A stretch of DNA of 6,810 bases, taken from the NCBI GenBank assembly GCA_937893205.1, contig CALBJU010000124.1:1-6810 (forward strand). The letters run 5' to 3'. Positions 1 through 6,251 of the stretch are shown in pieces. Source of the stretch: an uncultured Bacteroidota bacterium (lineage in GTDB: Bacteria; Bacteroidota; Rhodothermia; Rhodothermales; UBA10348). Below the pieces are notes generated by a model that saw nothing but the letters and a program-made list of their open reading frames with translations, was not told where the DNA came from and did no database searches. A program made the position numbers and the translations under genes. The first letter of the stretch is position 1. Every line of letters begins with the position of its first letter.

Positions 1-29
1 AGGGCCCGAATGGTGTTGAGGATGCTCAT
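1..29 (-). CDS. Possible start of a further operon gene (partial, runs off left edge)
   Basis: On the minus strand an ATG at 29-27 overlaps the TGA stop of the upstream gene (28-26) in the classic ATGA arrangement of translationally coupled genes. The frame stays open to the window edge and gives only nine residues, MSILNTIRA. That is too little to identify a product. Its position behind a LolD-type ATPase makes a transporter permease one possibility, but this is a guess from context. No Shine-Dalgarno sequence precedes it, as for the other genes here. The support is the overlap and the absence of a stop within nine codons, so the call is tentative. Confidence 0.4.
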
Positions 30-763
30 TGGATGGCGACAGCCAGCGTATCGTGATGTTCTGCGATAAGAGAACGTAGATACGGACTGATATTGCTGAC
101 ACTCCCGAAGCCGGCATAACGGGCAGCAGCTTCTTCCGCATCGGGAGAGAGATCGCCACTCTCCGCAAAATGCTTCAGATCCCTATAGCAGCCCAACGTG
201 AATGAGTCGACCGAACTTCCGGCTTCTCGGACAAAGATGAAGTTGACCGGACGGTTGAGTGCCTGGAGAAACTCATTTTCCATACGCCGTTGTGTGAGCA
301 ACTCCTCGGCTTTCCCGGGCAGGGCGTTGAACATTTCTATGTGATAGAAACCGGCCTCGTCCATCTGGGGACGCAACACATCCGGCCCAACACCGCGGAC
401 GAACAGATCCTCCGTCCAGGCAATTCGGGCCGCAAAGGATGAATCATCAGAAACGAGTGTCGAGCGAAGCTGCGTCCTATCACTTGAATGGTATTCACTC
501 CATTCGCCCATCGGATAAAGGATCAGAAAGTCCCACTTGTCTCCCTGAGAATGTCGCATCCACATCGGGCGCTCCTCTCCGAGAAATGCAATACGATCGA
601 AGTGGATCTTGGCTTGCTCGATGAAAGCGCGAAATTCACCCGGATTCGCACGAAGCATTTGAACACGATATAGATAGTCTCCTTCGACCTCGGTCGTCTG
701 GGCCCGTACGGGTCCGGCCGGTATGATTAGCAGGACGATCCAGATCAATTTCGAAAGCTTCAT
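26..763 (-). CDS. Secreted or periplasmic protein of two similar halves, NIPSNAP/dimeric alpha-beta-barrel-like
   Basis: This 245-residue protein begins with a clear signal peptide: Lys3 and Lys5, a hydrophobic core at about 7-15, and a VRA-Q site predicting cleavage after Ala21, leaving Gln22 first. It should be periplasmic or, less likely, secreted; no lipobox cysteine is present. The mature part seems to hold two copies of one fold. Residues 30-92 carry YLYRVQMLRANPGEF followed by DKWDFLILYPMGEW; residues 139-198 carry FYHIEMFNALPGKAEEL followed by SFTLGCYRDLKHF. In each half a beta strand leads into a helix that starts at a Pro-Gly, and a later strand follows, as in ferredoxin-like NIPSNAP/ABM domains that pair into a barrel. 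No catalytic motif is evident and the role is unknown. The ATG lies 1 nt after the lolD-like stop, so the two are surely co-transcribed. The family assignment is inference from pattern; the signal peptide and the reading frame are solid. Confidence 0.85.
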   Translation of the reverse strand: MKLSKLIWIVLLIIPAGPVRAQTTEVEGDYLYRVQMLRANPGEFRAFIEQAKIHFDRIAFLGEERPMWMRHSQGDKWDFLILYPMGEWSEYHSSDRTQLRSTLVSDDSSFAARIAWTEDLFVRGVGPDVLRPQMDEAGFYHIEMFNALPGKAEELLTQRRMENEFLQALNRPVNFIFVREAGSSVDSFTLGCYRDLKHFAESGDLSPDAEEAAARYAGFGSVSNISPYLRSLIAEHHDTLAVAIQ

Positions 764-764
764 T

Positions 765-1472
765 TCAATCTTTTTGGCTCAGTTGACCGTGCTCGAGCAC
801 GAGAATGCGATCCGCCATGGAAGCGAACTGCATGTTATGGGTCACCATGATAAAAGTTTGCCCCAAATCACGGCTCAGTCGGATCAATTCCTTGTGCAGT
901 GCATCGGCCGTCTTCTCATCCAGGTTGCCGGTTGGTTCGTCCGCCAGAATCAGATCCGGGTTATTCATCAGGGCTCGGGCAATGGCAACGCGCTGCTTCT
1001 CTCCTCCGGATAGTTCTCCCGGACGATGGGTTGTTCTATCCGAGAGACCAACGCGCTCCAACAATTCGAGCGCTCTTCCCCGGGCCTGTTTAGGACGATC
1101 ACCCCTGACGAGAGCCGGCATCATCACATTTTCTTCTGCCGAAAACTCGGGCAGCAGGTGATGAAACTGAAAAACGAATCCGATTTTTTCATTCCGAAAC
1201 GCGGAGAGTTCGTCGTCCGATTTCCCGAGTACATTCGTTCCATCGAAGGTCAACTGGCCACTGTCGGGTCGGGAGAGAGCTCCCAGAATATGAAGGAGTG
1301 TGCTCTTTCCCGTTCCTGACTCGCCTACGATAGCGATCAGCTCGCTCCGGCGAACGGACAAATTCAGATCGGTCAATACCTGAACGGGACCCCGTCCTAC
1401 TGACGGGAACGACTTCGAGAGATTCTGGACCTCGAGCAGGACTCGCTCCCCGGTGTCTGAGCTGCTACTCAT
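765..1472 (-). CDS. lolD: ABC transporter ATP-binding protein, LolD/MacB type
   Basis: This is a complete 235-residue nucleotide-binding subunit of the LolD/MacB/FtsE-like class, the usual length for LolD. All ABC motifs are intact: Walker A GESGTGKST (50-58), Q-loop Gln102, signature LSGGEKQ (154-160), Walker B LILADE (174-179) followed by the D-loop region PTGNLD, and the switch His212 in MVTHN. LolD powers release of lipoproteins from the inner membrane together with LolC/LolE; related MacB-type proteins power mechanotransmission exporters. No permease gene lies fully in the window, so the exact substrate is open; a partner could lie beyond the left edge or elsewhere. The ATG sits inside the end of the upstream regulator gene, with an 8-nt overlap ATGAGTAG, and the next gene begins 1 nt after its TGA, which indicates translational coupling. 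Function as an ABC ATPase is certain; the name lolD is probable. Confidence 0.93.
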   Translation of the reverse strand: MSSSSDTGERVLLEVQNLSKSFPSVGRGPVQVLTDLNLSVRRSELIAIVGESGTGKSTLLHILGALSRPDSGQLTFDGTNVLGKSDDELSAFRNEKIGFVFQFHHLLPEFSAEENVMMPALVRGDRPKQARGRALELLERVGLSDRTTHRPGELSGGEKQRVAIARALMNNPDLILADEPTGNLDEKTADALHKELIRLSRDLGQTFIMVTHNMQFASMADRILVLEHGQLSQKD

Positions 1473-2853
1473 CGCCGCGCTGAATATCGTATTTGCTCAT
1501 CTTGTTGTAGAGATGAGATCGCTGTATTCCGATGGCTTCTGCCGTGCGGCTGATATTCCACTCGTTCTGGACCAGCTTGTGCTCGATGAACATTTTCTCA
1601 GCGTTGTCACGGAACTCCGAAAACTGATCGAATCGATCCAACAGTCCGACAACGGGATTGGACGCTGATCCGCCGGGCAGCACGTAGCGCTCCACATCAA
1701 GCTGCGTAATGCGCTCACCTTGACTGAGGATAGTCAGACGCTCAACCACATTATGCAGCTCGCGAACGTTTCCGCGCCATTCGAACTGTTCCAGGGCCGC
1801 GAGAGCCTCTTTTGAGAATGGTTTGGGTTCCAGACCATTTCTTCGCGCGATCCTGTCGGCAATGCTTTCGGTGATGACGGCAATGTCTCCCTTCCTTTCC
1901 CGAAGCGGGGGGACGTGAATCAGAATGACCGAGAGACGATGATAGAGGTCTTCCCGAAACTGCTTCTCTCCTATCTGAACCAGAAGGTCTTTATTCGTGG
2001 CGGCAATGACGCGGACATCAACTGGAATGGAGCGATCGCCTCCGACCCGGGTGACGGTATTTTCCTGCAGTGCGCGAAGAACCTTCGCCTGTGCAGACAG
2101 ACTCATATCTCCAATCTCGTCCAGAAAAAGTGTCCCACCGTGCGCCTGCTCGAATTTTCCGATGCGCTGCTTCGTGGCGCCCGTAAAGCTTCCTTTTTCG
2201 TGACCGAACATCTCGCTCTCGATGAGCTCTCCCGGAATGGCGGCGCAGTTTACTTCGACCACGGGGCCCTCGCTCCGATTCGAAAGTCGATGGATCCACT
2301 TCGCGACAAGTTCCTTTCCCGTTCCCGGCTCGCCCGTGATCAGGACGCGTGCCTCGGTAGGTGCGACGCGTTCCATGGTATCCTTGATCGCCTTTATAGC
2401 CGAACTCTCGCCCAGAATCGGACTCAGCGCACCCGTCGTCTGCTCGACGATGGTCTGTCGCATTCTGCGGTTTTCAGATGCGAGCTGACCCCGATCCATC
2501 GCATTGCGGATGGTGAGCAGGAGTCTATTCAGATCGGGAGGCTTTTCCACGAAATCGTATGCTCCCAGCCGCGTGGCCTCAACCGCCGTGTCAATCGTCC
2601 CGTGCCCTGAGATCATCACAACAGGCACATCGATTTTTTCTTTGGCAATGGCGTCCAGGACCTCCATGCCGTCCTTCTTCGGCATCTTTACGTCCAGAAG
2701 CACCACATCGAACCTGCTGGCTCGCAGCTTTTCGAGTGCTACGACCCCATCTTCTGCCTCTTCAACCGCATAGTCCTCGTATTCGAGAATCTCTCTTAAA
2801 GTGCGGCGAATACTGGCTTCGTCGTCTACAACCAGAACAACTGGTACGGCCAT
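1465..2853 (-). CDS. Sigma-54-dependent response regulator (REC-AAA+-FIS, NtrC/AtoC family)
   Basis: This 462-residue protein has the complete three-domain layout of an NtrC-family transcriptional activator. The receiver domain (about 4-120) shows the acidic pocket Asp10-Asp11, the phospho-acceptor Asp54 in LLDVKMP, Ser82 and Lys104. The AAA+ domain (about 145-375) has Walker A GEPGTGKE (174-181), the sigma-54 contact loop as GSFTGA (221-226; a common variant of GAFTGA), Walker B LFLDEIGD (242-249), arginine-finger candidates in FREDLYHRL (299-307) and the sensor II motif WRGNVREL (359-366). A FIS-type helix-turn-helix occupies about 433-455 (NISRTAEAIGIQRSHLYNK). It should activate RpoN-dependent promoters after phosphorylation. 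No histidine kinase is adjacent, so its signal is unknown. It starts 12 nt after the TPR gene stop and its TAG overlaps the start of the ABC gene. No residue essential to the family is missing. Confidence 0.95.
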   Translation of the reverse strand: MAVPVVLVVDDEASIRRTLREILEYEDYAVEEAEDGVVALEKLRASRFDVVLLDVKMPKKDGMEVLDAIAKEKIDVPVVMISGHGTIDTAVEATRLGAYDFVEKPPDLNRLLLTIRNAMDRGQLASENRRMRQTIVEQTTGALSPILGESSAIKAIKDTMERVAPTEARVLITGEPGTGKELVAKWIHRLSNRSEGPVVEVNCAAIPGELIESEMFGHEKGSFTGATKQRIGKFEQAHGGTLFLDEIGDMSLSAQAKVLRALQENTVTRVGGDRSIPVDVRVIAATNKDLLVQIGEKQFREDLYHRLSVILIHVPPLRERKGDIAVITESIADRIARRNGLEPKPFSKEALAALEQFEWRGNVRELHNVVERLTILSQGERITQLDVERYVLPGGSASNPVVGLLDRFDQFSEFRDNAEKMFIEHKLVQNEWNISRTAEAIGIQRSHLYNKMSKYDIQRGDE

Positions 2854-2865
2854 GACAGATGCGAT

Positions 2866-3564
2866 TTACTGGGCAGATTGGATAAGTGCAATCTGAAATT
2901 CAACGGTTCTGGCTGCCTGTGAGCCAGCATAATCATCTCGGATGGACTCGAGTGCATCGAGAGCTCTGGAGCTGTTTCCAGCCTCTTCATAGGATCTCGC
3001 TGCGCTTTCGAGGTACATTGGAGAGGTTATTTCGCTCGGGAAAACGTTCGCTGCTCTGGAGAAAAGATCTCCGGCACGAGCATAATTTTCCTGAAGCTCA
3101 TGGATGGCGGCCTCTCCTGCATAGGCGGATGCTCCTAAATAATCTGCGCCTTTTGAATACGATTCAAAATATTCGAGCGCACGATCCATTTCTCCGACCC
3201 TGAACAGCGCATCGGCCGCGTAGAAGGTAGCCAGGTTTCCGGAGACCGTGCCGCCGAATTGATCTGCCACTTCTACGAGACCCGGGAAAGATAAATCTCC
3301 ATCGAGGGCCGCTTGAAAGGAGCCCGCCTCGTACATGGTGACAGCCTGAGCCATCTGCGAGAGAGCCTCAGCATTGCGATTACCCTGGTTCCAGTTCCAG
3401 CCCACAATCAGGATTACCATCAGAAGAATTCCGCCTCCGATCGACAGAACCGTATTTTTGTTATTCTCATAAATACCAAGCGCCCTGGCATAAGCGGTGA
3501 CGACCGTATCCTGGCGCAGCTCGTGGCGGCGAGAAACTTTACGAGTTGGATTTAGCGTTGACAT
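2866..3564 (-). CDS. Membrane-anchored tetratricopeptide repeat protein
   Basis: This 232-residue protein has a basic N-terminal segment (MSTLNPTRKVSRRHELRQ), one strongly hydrophobic segment at about 38-57 (VLSIGGGILLMVILIVGWNW), and a C-terminal region made of helical repeats. The layout predicts a single-pass inner-membrane protein with its short N-terminus in the cytoplasm and the repeats in the periplasm, similar in plan to YfgM-like proteins. TPR-type helices can be read at about 111-143 (YAADALFRVGEMDRALEYF), 147-177 and 183-215, with the typical A-x-x-x-F/Y-x-x-G-x-x-x-x-A-L spacing. TPR domains bind other proteins and no enzymatic role is expected. It is the first gene of the minus-strand operon, with its ATG at 3562-3564 facing the intergenic region. 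No Shine-Dalgarno motif precedes the start. The start is supported because the basic segment right before the membrane helix would be lost with any later ATG. The partner and precise function are not known. Confidence 0.88.
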   Translation of the reverse strand: MSTLNPTRKVSRRHELRQDTVVTAYARALGIYENNKNTVLSIGGGILLMVILIVGWNWNQGNRNAEALSQMAQAVTMYEAGSFQAALDGDLSFPGLVEVADQFGGTVSGNLATFYAADALFRVGEMDRALEYFESYSKGADYLGASAYAGEAAIHELQENYARAGDLFSRAANVFPSEITSPMYLESAARSYEEAGNSSRALDALESIRDDYAGSQAARTVEFQIALIQSAQ

Positions 3565-3805
3565 ATATGTAAATCGAGAGATCTTTCAAGTTGTGACAGT
3601 CGCCACACACTTTTAAATTGATTAATCTTGAGCATGTCCAGTTTCTTTATGGCAACAAACAGTGTTCTGATGCAAAAGAAGCGGTTTTACCCAAAGACCA
3701 GTAAAATATCCTTTTTTTTCGCCCTGAGCAATGAAAAATTGCATCCGTATGACGGGTTTTCCGATTATTCGTAATTCAATGGTCTTCGATCTTAGACTTT
3801 TTCGG

Positions 3806-3817
3806 CCGTACGTACGG
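3806..3817. repeat. 12-bp perfect palindrome in the gap upstream region
   Basis: CCGTACGTACGG reads the same on both strands. It lies 160 bp upstream of the gap ATG, inside an otherwise AT-rich intergenic stretch, with GAGCTC overlapping its right end. A dimeric repressor or activator could bind it, but no factor can be named and 12-bp palindromes also arise by chance. There is no second copy elsewhere in the intergenic region. Confidence 0.4.
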
Positions 3818-3849
3818 AGCTCGGGGACAACTAAAGCTCGCGCAATACT

Positions 3850-3894
3850 TTCTTGGCACACTTTACGAACACACACTTTCTTAACACAGACTTT
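3850..3894. repeat. Three tandem 15-bp degenerate units
   Basis: Read on the minus strand, three adjacent 15-mers begin with AAAGT: AAAGTCTGTGTTAAG (3894-3880), AAAGTGTGTGTTCGT (3879-3865) and AAAGTGTGCCAAGAA (3864-3850). The first two agree at 11 of 15 positions and the third diverges after the first nine bases. The period is a multiple of three. In the doubtful minus-strand frame the units would encode KVCVK, KVCVR and KVCQE. They could be protein-coding repeats, binding sites for a regulator of gap, or a replication-slippage relic. Confidence 0.55.
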
Positions 3895-3977
3895 GTCGGC
3901 ATCCATGTGCATCCCATCCGGATGATCACGAATTTTCATTGTCGAAATTTCCTGCACACTCAGTAACCGGTTTTGTC

Positions 3978-4982
3978 ATGGCAATCAGATTGGGTATCAA
4001 CGGATTTGGTCGTATCGGTAGACTCGTTTTCCGCGCAATAATCGAACGCGACTCGGACGATTTTGAAATTGTTGGGGTCAATGACCTGACGGATGCTCGG
4101 ACGCTTGCACACCTTCTCAAGTATGACTCGAATCACTTGAAATTCCCCGGTGACGTATCGTCCGATGGAGACGCGATCATCGTAAATGGAAAGCGGATCA
4201 GTGTGTTTAAACAGCGAAATCCTGAAGATCTTCCCTGGGGTGAGCTCGACACCGATGTGGTCGTAGAGTCGACTGGTTTCTTCCGCACTAGAGAGAAGGC
4301 TGCCCTGCACCTGACTGCCGGTGCGAAGAAGGTCTTGATTTCAGCGCCCGCCAGTGGAGAGGTCGATGCGACCATCGTTCTGGGAGTGAACGATTCCGTT
4401 CTGACCGGAGAGGAAAAGGTTGTATCGAACGCGAGCTGTACGACAAACTGCCTCGCTCCGATGGTGAAAGTTCTGGACGATGCGCTGACGGTAAAGAAGG
4501 GAATGATGACGACTGTGCACGCATACACGTCCGATCAGAACCTGCAGGACGGCCCACACAGCGACCTCAGGCGCTCACGTGCTGCTGCAGTATCGATTAT
4601 TCCAACGACCACGGGCGCGGCAAAAGCGGTTGGCCTGGTTCTGCCCCACATCGCTGGTAAACTGGATGGCTTTGCTCTTCGAGTTCCCATCGCAGATGGA
4701 TCCATTACCGATCTCACGGTAGAGGTCGGACGCGATACGAGTGTCGAAGAAGTCAACAAACTGTTCCAGGAAGCAGCAGCGGGCTCTCTCGCGGGCATCC
4801 TGGAGTACAGCGACGAGCCTCTGGTTTCCATCGACATTATCCACAACCCTCATTCAAACGTCTTCGATTCTGGATCGACCATGGTCATGGGCAACATGGT
4901 CAAGGTGGTGGGTTGGTACGATAACGAATGGGGATACGCCAATCGAACAGTCGATCTGGCCAAGAGGCTGATGGGGGCGTAA
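3978..4982 (+). CDS. gap: Glyceraldehyde-3-phosphate dehydrogenase, type I, NAD-dependent
   Basis: This 334-residue enzyme catalyses the reversible oxidation and phosphorylation of glyceraldehyde-3-phosphate to 1,3-bisphosphoglycerate in the cytoplasm. The NAD-binding start GINGFGRIGR (6-15) is followed by Asp36 in VGVND, the acidic residue that favours NAD over NADP. The catalytic cysteine is Cys154 in SNASCTTNC and the partner His181 is in TVHAYT. Gly192-Pro193 lies at the second cofactor-specificity position, as in the NAD-linked E. coli enzyme. The C-terminal block WYDNEWGYANR (313-323) is intact. The ATG at 3978 is chosen because it gives the canonical MAIRLGINGFG start; an in-frame TTG at 3939 would add 13 residues with no family counterpart. 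No Shine-Dalgarno sequence is present. It is the first gene of the plus-strand operon, 65 bp ahead of pgk, the next step in the pathway. Confidence 0.98.
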   Translation: MAIRLGINGFGRIGRLVFRAIIERDSDDFEIVGVNDLTDARTLAHLLKYDSNHLKFPGDVSSDGDAIIVNGKRISVFKQRNPEDLPWGELDTDVVVESTGFFRTREKAALHLTAGAKKVLISAPASGEVDATIVLGVNDSVLTGEEKVVSNASCTTNCLAPMVKVLDDALTVKKGMMTTVHAYTSDQNLQDGPHSDLRRSRAAAVSIIPTTTGAAKAVGLVLPHIAGKLDGFALRVPIADGSITDLTVEVGRDTSVEEVNKLFQEAAAGSLAGILEYSDEPLVSIDIIHNPHSNVFDSGSTMVMGNMVKVVGWYDNEWGYANRTVDLAKRLMGA

Positions 4983-4999
4983 CCGCTTTTTTACCCCCA
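4972..4999 (+). other. Inverted repeat across the gap stop codon
   Basis: TGGGGG (4972-4977) can pair with CCCCCA (4994-4999), and the pairing can continue as TAA (4980-4982) with TTA (4991-4993) across a two-base bulge, enclosing an 8-nt loop. The structure spans the gap stop codon. No run of T follows the right arm, so it is not a standard Rho-independent terminator. It may act as an mRNA-processing or stability element that lets gap and pgk be expressed at different levels. The pairing is seen in the sequence; the role is inferred. Confidence 0.35.
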
Positions 5000-5047
5000 A
5001 CAGTGATCATGGCATCTACCTAATTTAGATCAGGATTCGACACGATC

Positions 5048-6247
5048 TTGAAGACGTACCATAGTATTGCCGATCTCGATCTCTTCGAAAAGCGGGTATT
5101 GGTGCGCGTGGACTTCAATGTGCCGCTTCTGGCCGACCACACAGATAGTCGCTCGGTAGCCGATGACAGCCGTATTCGGGCGGCCCTCCCTACCATTCGC
5201 CACATTCAGAACGCCGGCGGGAAGGTTATTCTGATGAGCCATCTTGGCCGTCCCGGGGGCTCTGTTCGACCTGAATTCAGCATGGCACCCGTCGGTCGGC
5301 ACCTAGCCTCCCTCATCGGGGCTCCCGTCATTATTTGCCCCGAGGTCGTGGGTGAACACGCGGAACAGTTCGCGGCATCGCTGGCGCCGGCGGAGATCAT
5401 GTTGCTGGAAAATGTTCGCTTTGAGCCAGGGGAAACCACGAATGACCCCGCGCTCGCCAAAGCGCTCGCGCGTCTGGCAGATGTCTACGTCAACGATGCT
5501 TTCGGGACGGCCCACAGGGCGCACGCCTCCACGACGGGGGTCGCCAGGTTCGTTTCCGAGAAGGCTGCGGGGCTGCTGCTTCAGGAAGAGCTGAATGCGC
5601 TGCAAAGGATAGTTTCGGATCCTGCCCACCCGTTTGTGGCCATTGTCGGGGGAGCCAAAGTCTCCGACAAGATCGGCATCATCACAAAGCTGCTCGAAAC
5701 AGTCGATCATCTGCTGATCGGTGGCGCAATGGCGTACACGTTCATGAAGGCCCAGGGTCTTGAGACTGGGAAATCGCTTGTAGAGGATGATCGTATCGAG
5801 ATGGCCGCGCAGCTACTGTCCCGCGCCGAGGGACGCATCCATCTCCCGATCGATCACGTATGTGCGGATTCATTTGACAATGACGCTGCGTCCATGGTCT
5901 CCAGTAATTTCGTTCCTCAAGGCTTGATAGGACTCGACATCGGGCCCGGTACCATTGCGGCATTTTCTGAAAGTATCGAGCAGGCCAAGATGGTCATATG
6001 GAACGGCCCGATGGGCGTCTTTGAGATGAGCTCATTCGCCGCAGGAACCAATGCGATCGCTAACGCAATGGCAAAAACCACTGAGAGCGGCGCCTTCACG
6101 GTTGTGGGCGGAGGAGACTCCGTAGCGGCCCTTGTAGGGGCGGGTCTCTCGATGGCCGTGAGTCACGTAAGCACCGGCGGCGGAGCGATGTTGGAGCTGT
6201 TGGAAGGAAAAGAGCTGCCCGGCGTCGCCGCCCTCAGTAGAATCTGA
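5048..6247 (+). CDS. pgk: Phosphoglycerate kinase
   Basis: This complete 399-residue cytoplasmic enzyme transfers phosphate from 1,3-bisphosphoglycerate to ADP, the first ATP-yielding step of glycolysis. The N-terminal substrate-binding domain shows the signature RVLVRVDFNVPL (15-26), the SHLGRPGG loop near residue 64, and the LLENVRFEPGE and YVNDAFGTAHR motifs. The C-terminal nucleotide domain shows VAIVGGAKVSDKI, LIGGAMAYTF, WNGPMGVFE, VVGGGDS and the final STGGGAMLELLEG. Length is typical. The start is the TTG at 5048: it gives the family's usual spacing before the RVDFNVPL signature, the frame is closed by TAA not far upstream, and no suitable ATG exists in the N-terminal region. AGGA about 12 nt upstream is a weak ribosome-site candidate at best. 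It follows gap by 65 bp and shares its strand, forming a glycolytic pair; tpi is not present in this window. Confidence 0.98.
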   Translation: MKTYHSIADLDLFEKRVLVRVDFNVPLLADHTDSRSVADDSRIRAALPTIRHIQNAGGKVILMSHLGRPGGSVRPEFSMAPVGRHLASLIGAPVIICPEVVGEHAEQFAASLAPAEIMLLENVRFEPGETTNDPALAKALARLADVYVNDAFGTAHRAHASTTGVARFVSEKAAGLLLQEELNALQRIVSDPAHPFVAIVGGAKVSDKIGIITKLLETVDHLLIGGAMAYTFMKAQGLETGKSLVEDDRIEMAAQLLSRAEGRIHLPIDHVCADSFDNDAASMVSSNFVPQGLIGLDIGPGTIAAFSESIEQAKMVIWNGPMGVFEMSSFAAGTNAIANAMAKTTESGAFTVVGGGDSVAALVGAGLSMAVSHVSTGGGAMLELLEGKELPGVAALSRI

Positions 6248-6251
6248 ACCA

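Larger units (their letters stand above)
3565..3977. promoter_or_regulatory. Divergent intergenic region between the TPR-protein operon and gap
   Basis: These 413 bp separate two divergent operons and must hold promoters for both, but I cannot assign a convincing -35/-10 pair or a Bacteroidota-type TTTG/TAnnTTTG promoter. The stretch is visibly richer in A and T than the flanking genes. Visible structure: TTTTAC/GTAAAA arms at 3685-3690 and 3701-3706, followed 5 nt later by eight T (3712-3719); GCAAT/ATTGC arms at 3728-3732 and 3738-3742; the perfect palindrome CCGTACGTACGG at 3806-3817; three 15-bp tandem units at 3850-3894; and an imperfect inverted repeat around CATCCGGATG at about 3907-3929. 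A minus-strand frame (GTG 3957 or ATG 3939, stop 3622-3624) is open for 111 codons. It matches no family I recognise and has poor coding character, so I do not call it as a gene. The region may be a long regulated leader for gap; that is inference. Confidence 0.5.

Noticed and set aside
805..1319. Overlapping plus-strand frames opposite the ABC ATPase gene
   Set aside because: The minus-strand frame has every ABC motif in order. The plus-strand frames are shadows, rich in Ser and Arg, without recognisable features.
1915..2610. A 231-codon open frame on the plus strand
   Set aside because: It lies wholly antisense to the AAA+ and receiver region of the sigma-54 regulator, whose motifs are all intact. 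Its translation resembles no protein family.
3683..3719. A stem-loop followed by eight T, resembling a plus-strand terminator
   Set aside because: The stem is only six mostly A-T pairs and the T run begins 5 nt after it. No plus-strand gene ends nearby, so calling a terminator would be unsupported.
3853..3868. A sigma-54-like -24 element, TTGGCAC, in the intergenic region
   Set aside because: The -24 half is perfect, but the expected -12 position reads ACGA instead of TTGC. Only one of the key GC bases matches, so it is not a credible RpoN promoter.
3939..3977. An upstream in-frame TTG extending GAPDH by 13 residues
   Set aside because: GAPDH proteins start only a few residues before the GINGFGRIGR motif; the ATG at 3978 gives the canonical N-terminus and a normal length of 334 residues.
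5303..5710. A 135-codon minus-strand frame inside pgk, plus similar antisense frames in gap
   Set aside because: They are antisense to fully conserved glycolytic enzymes and show no signal, domain or upstream context of their own.
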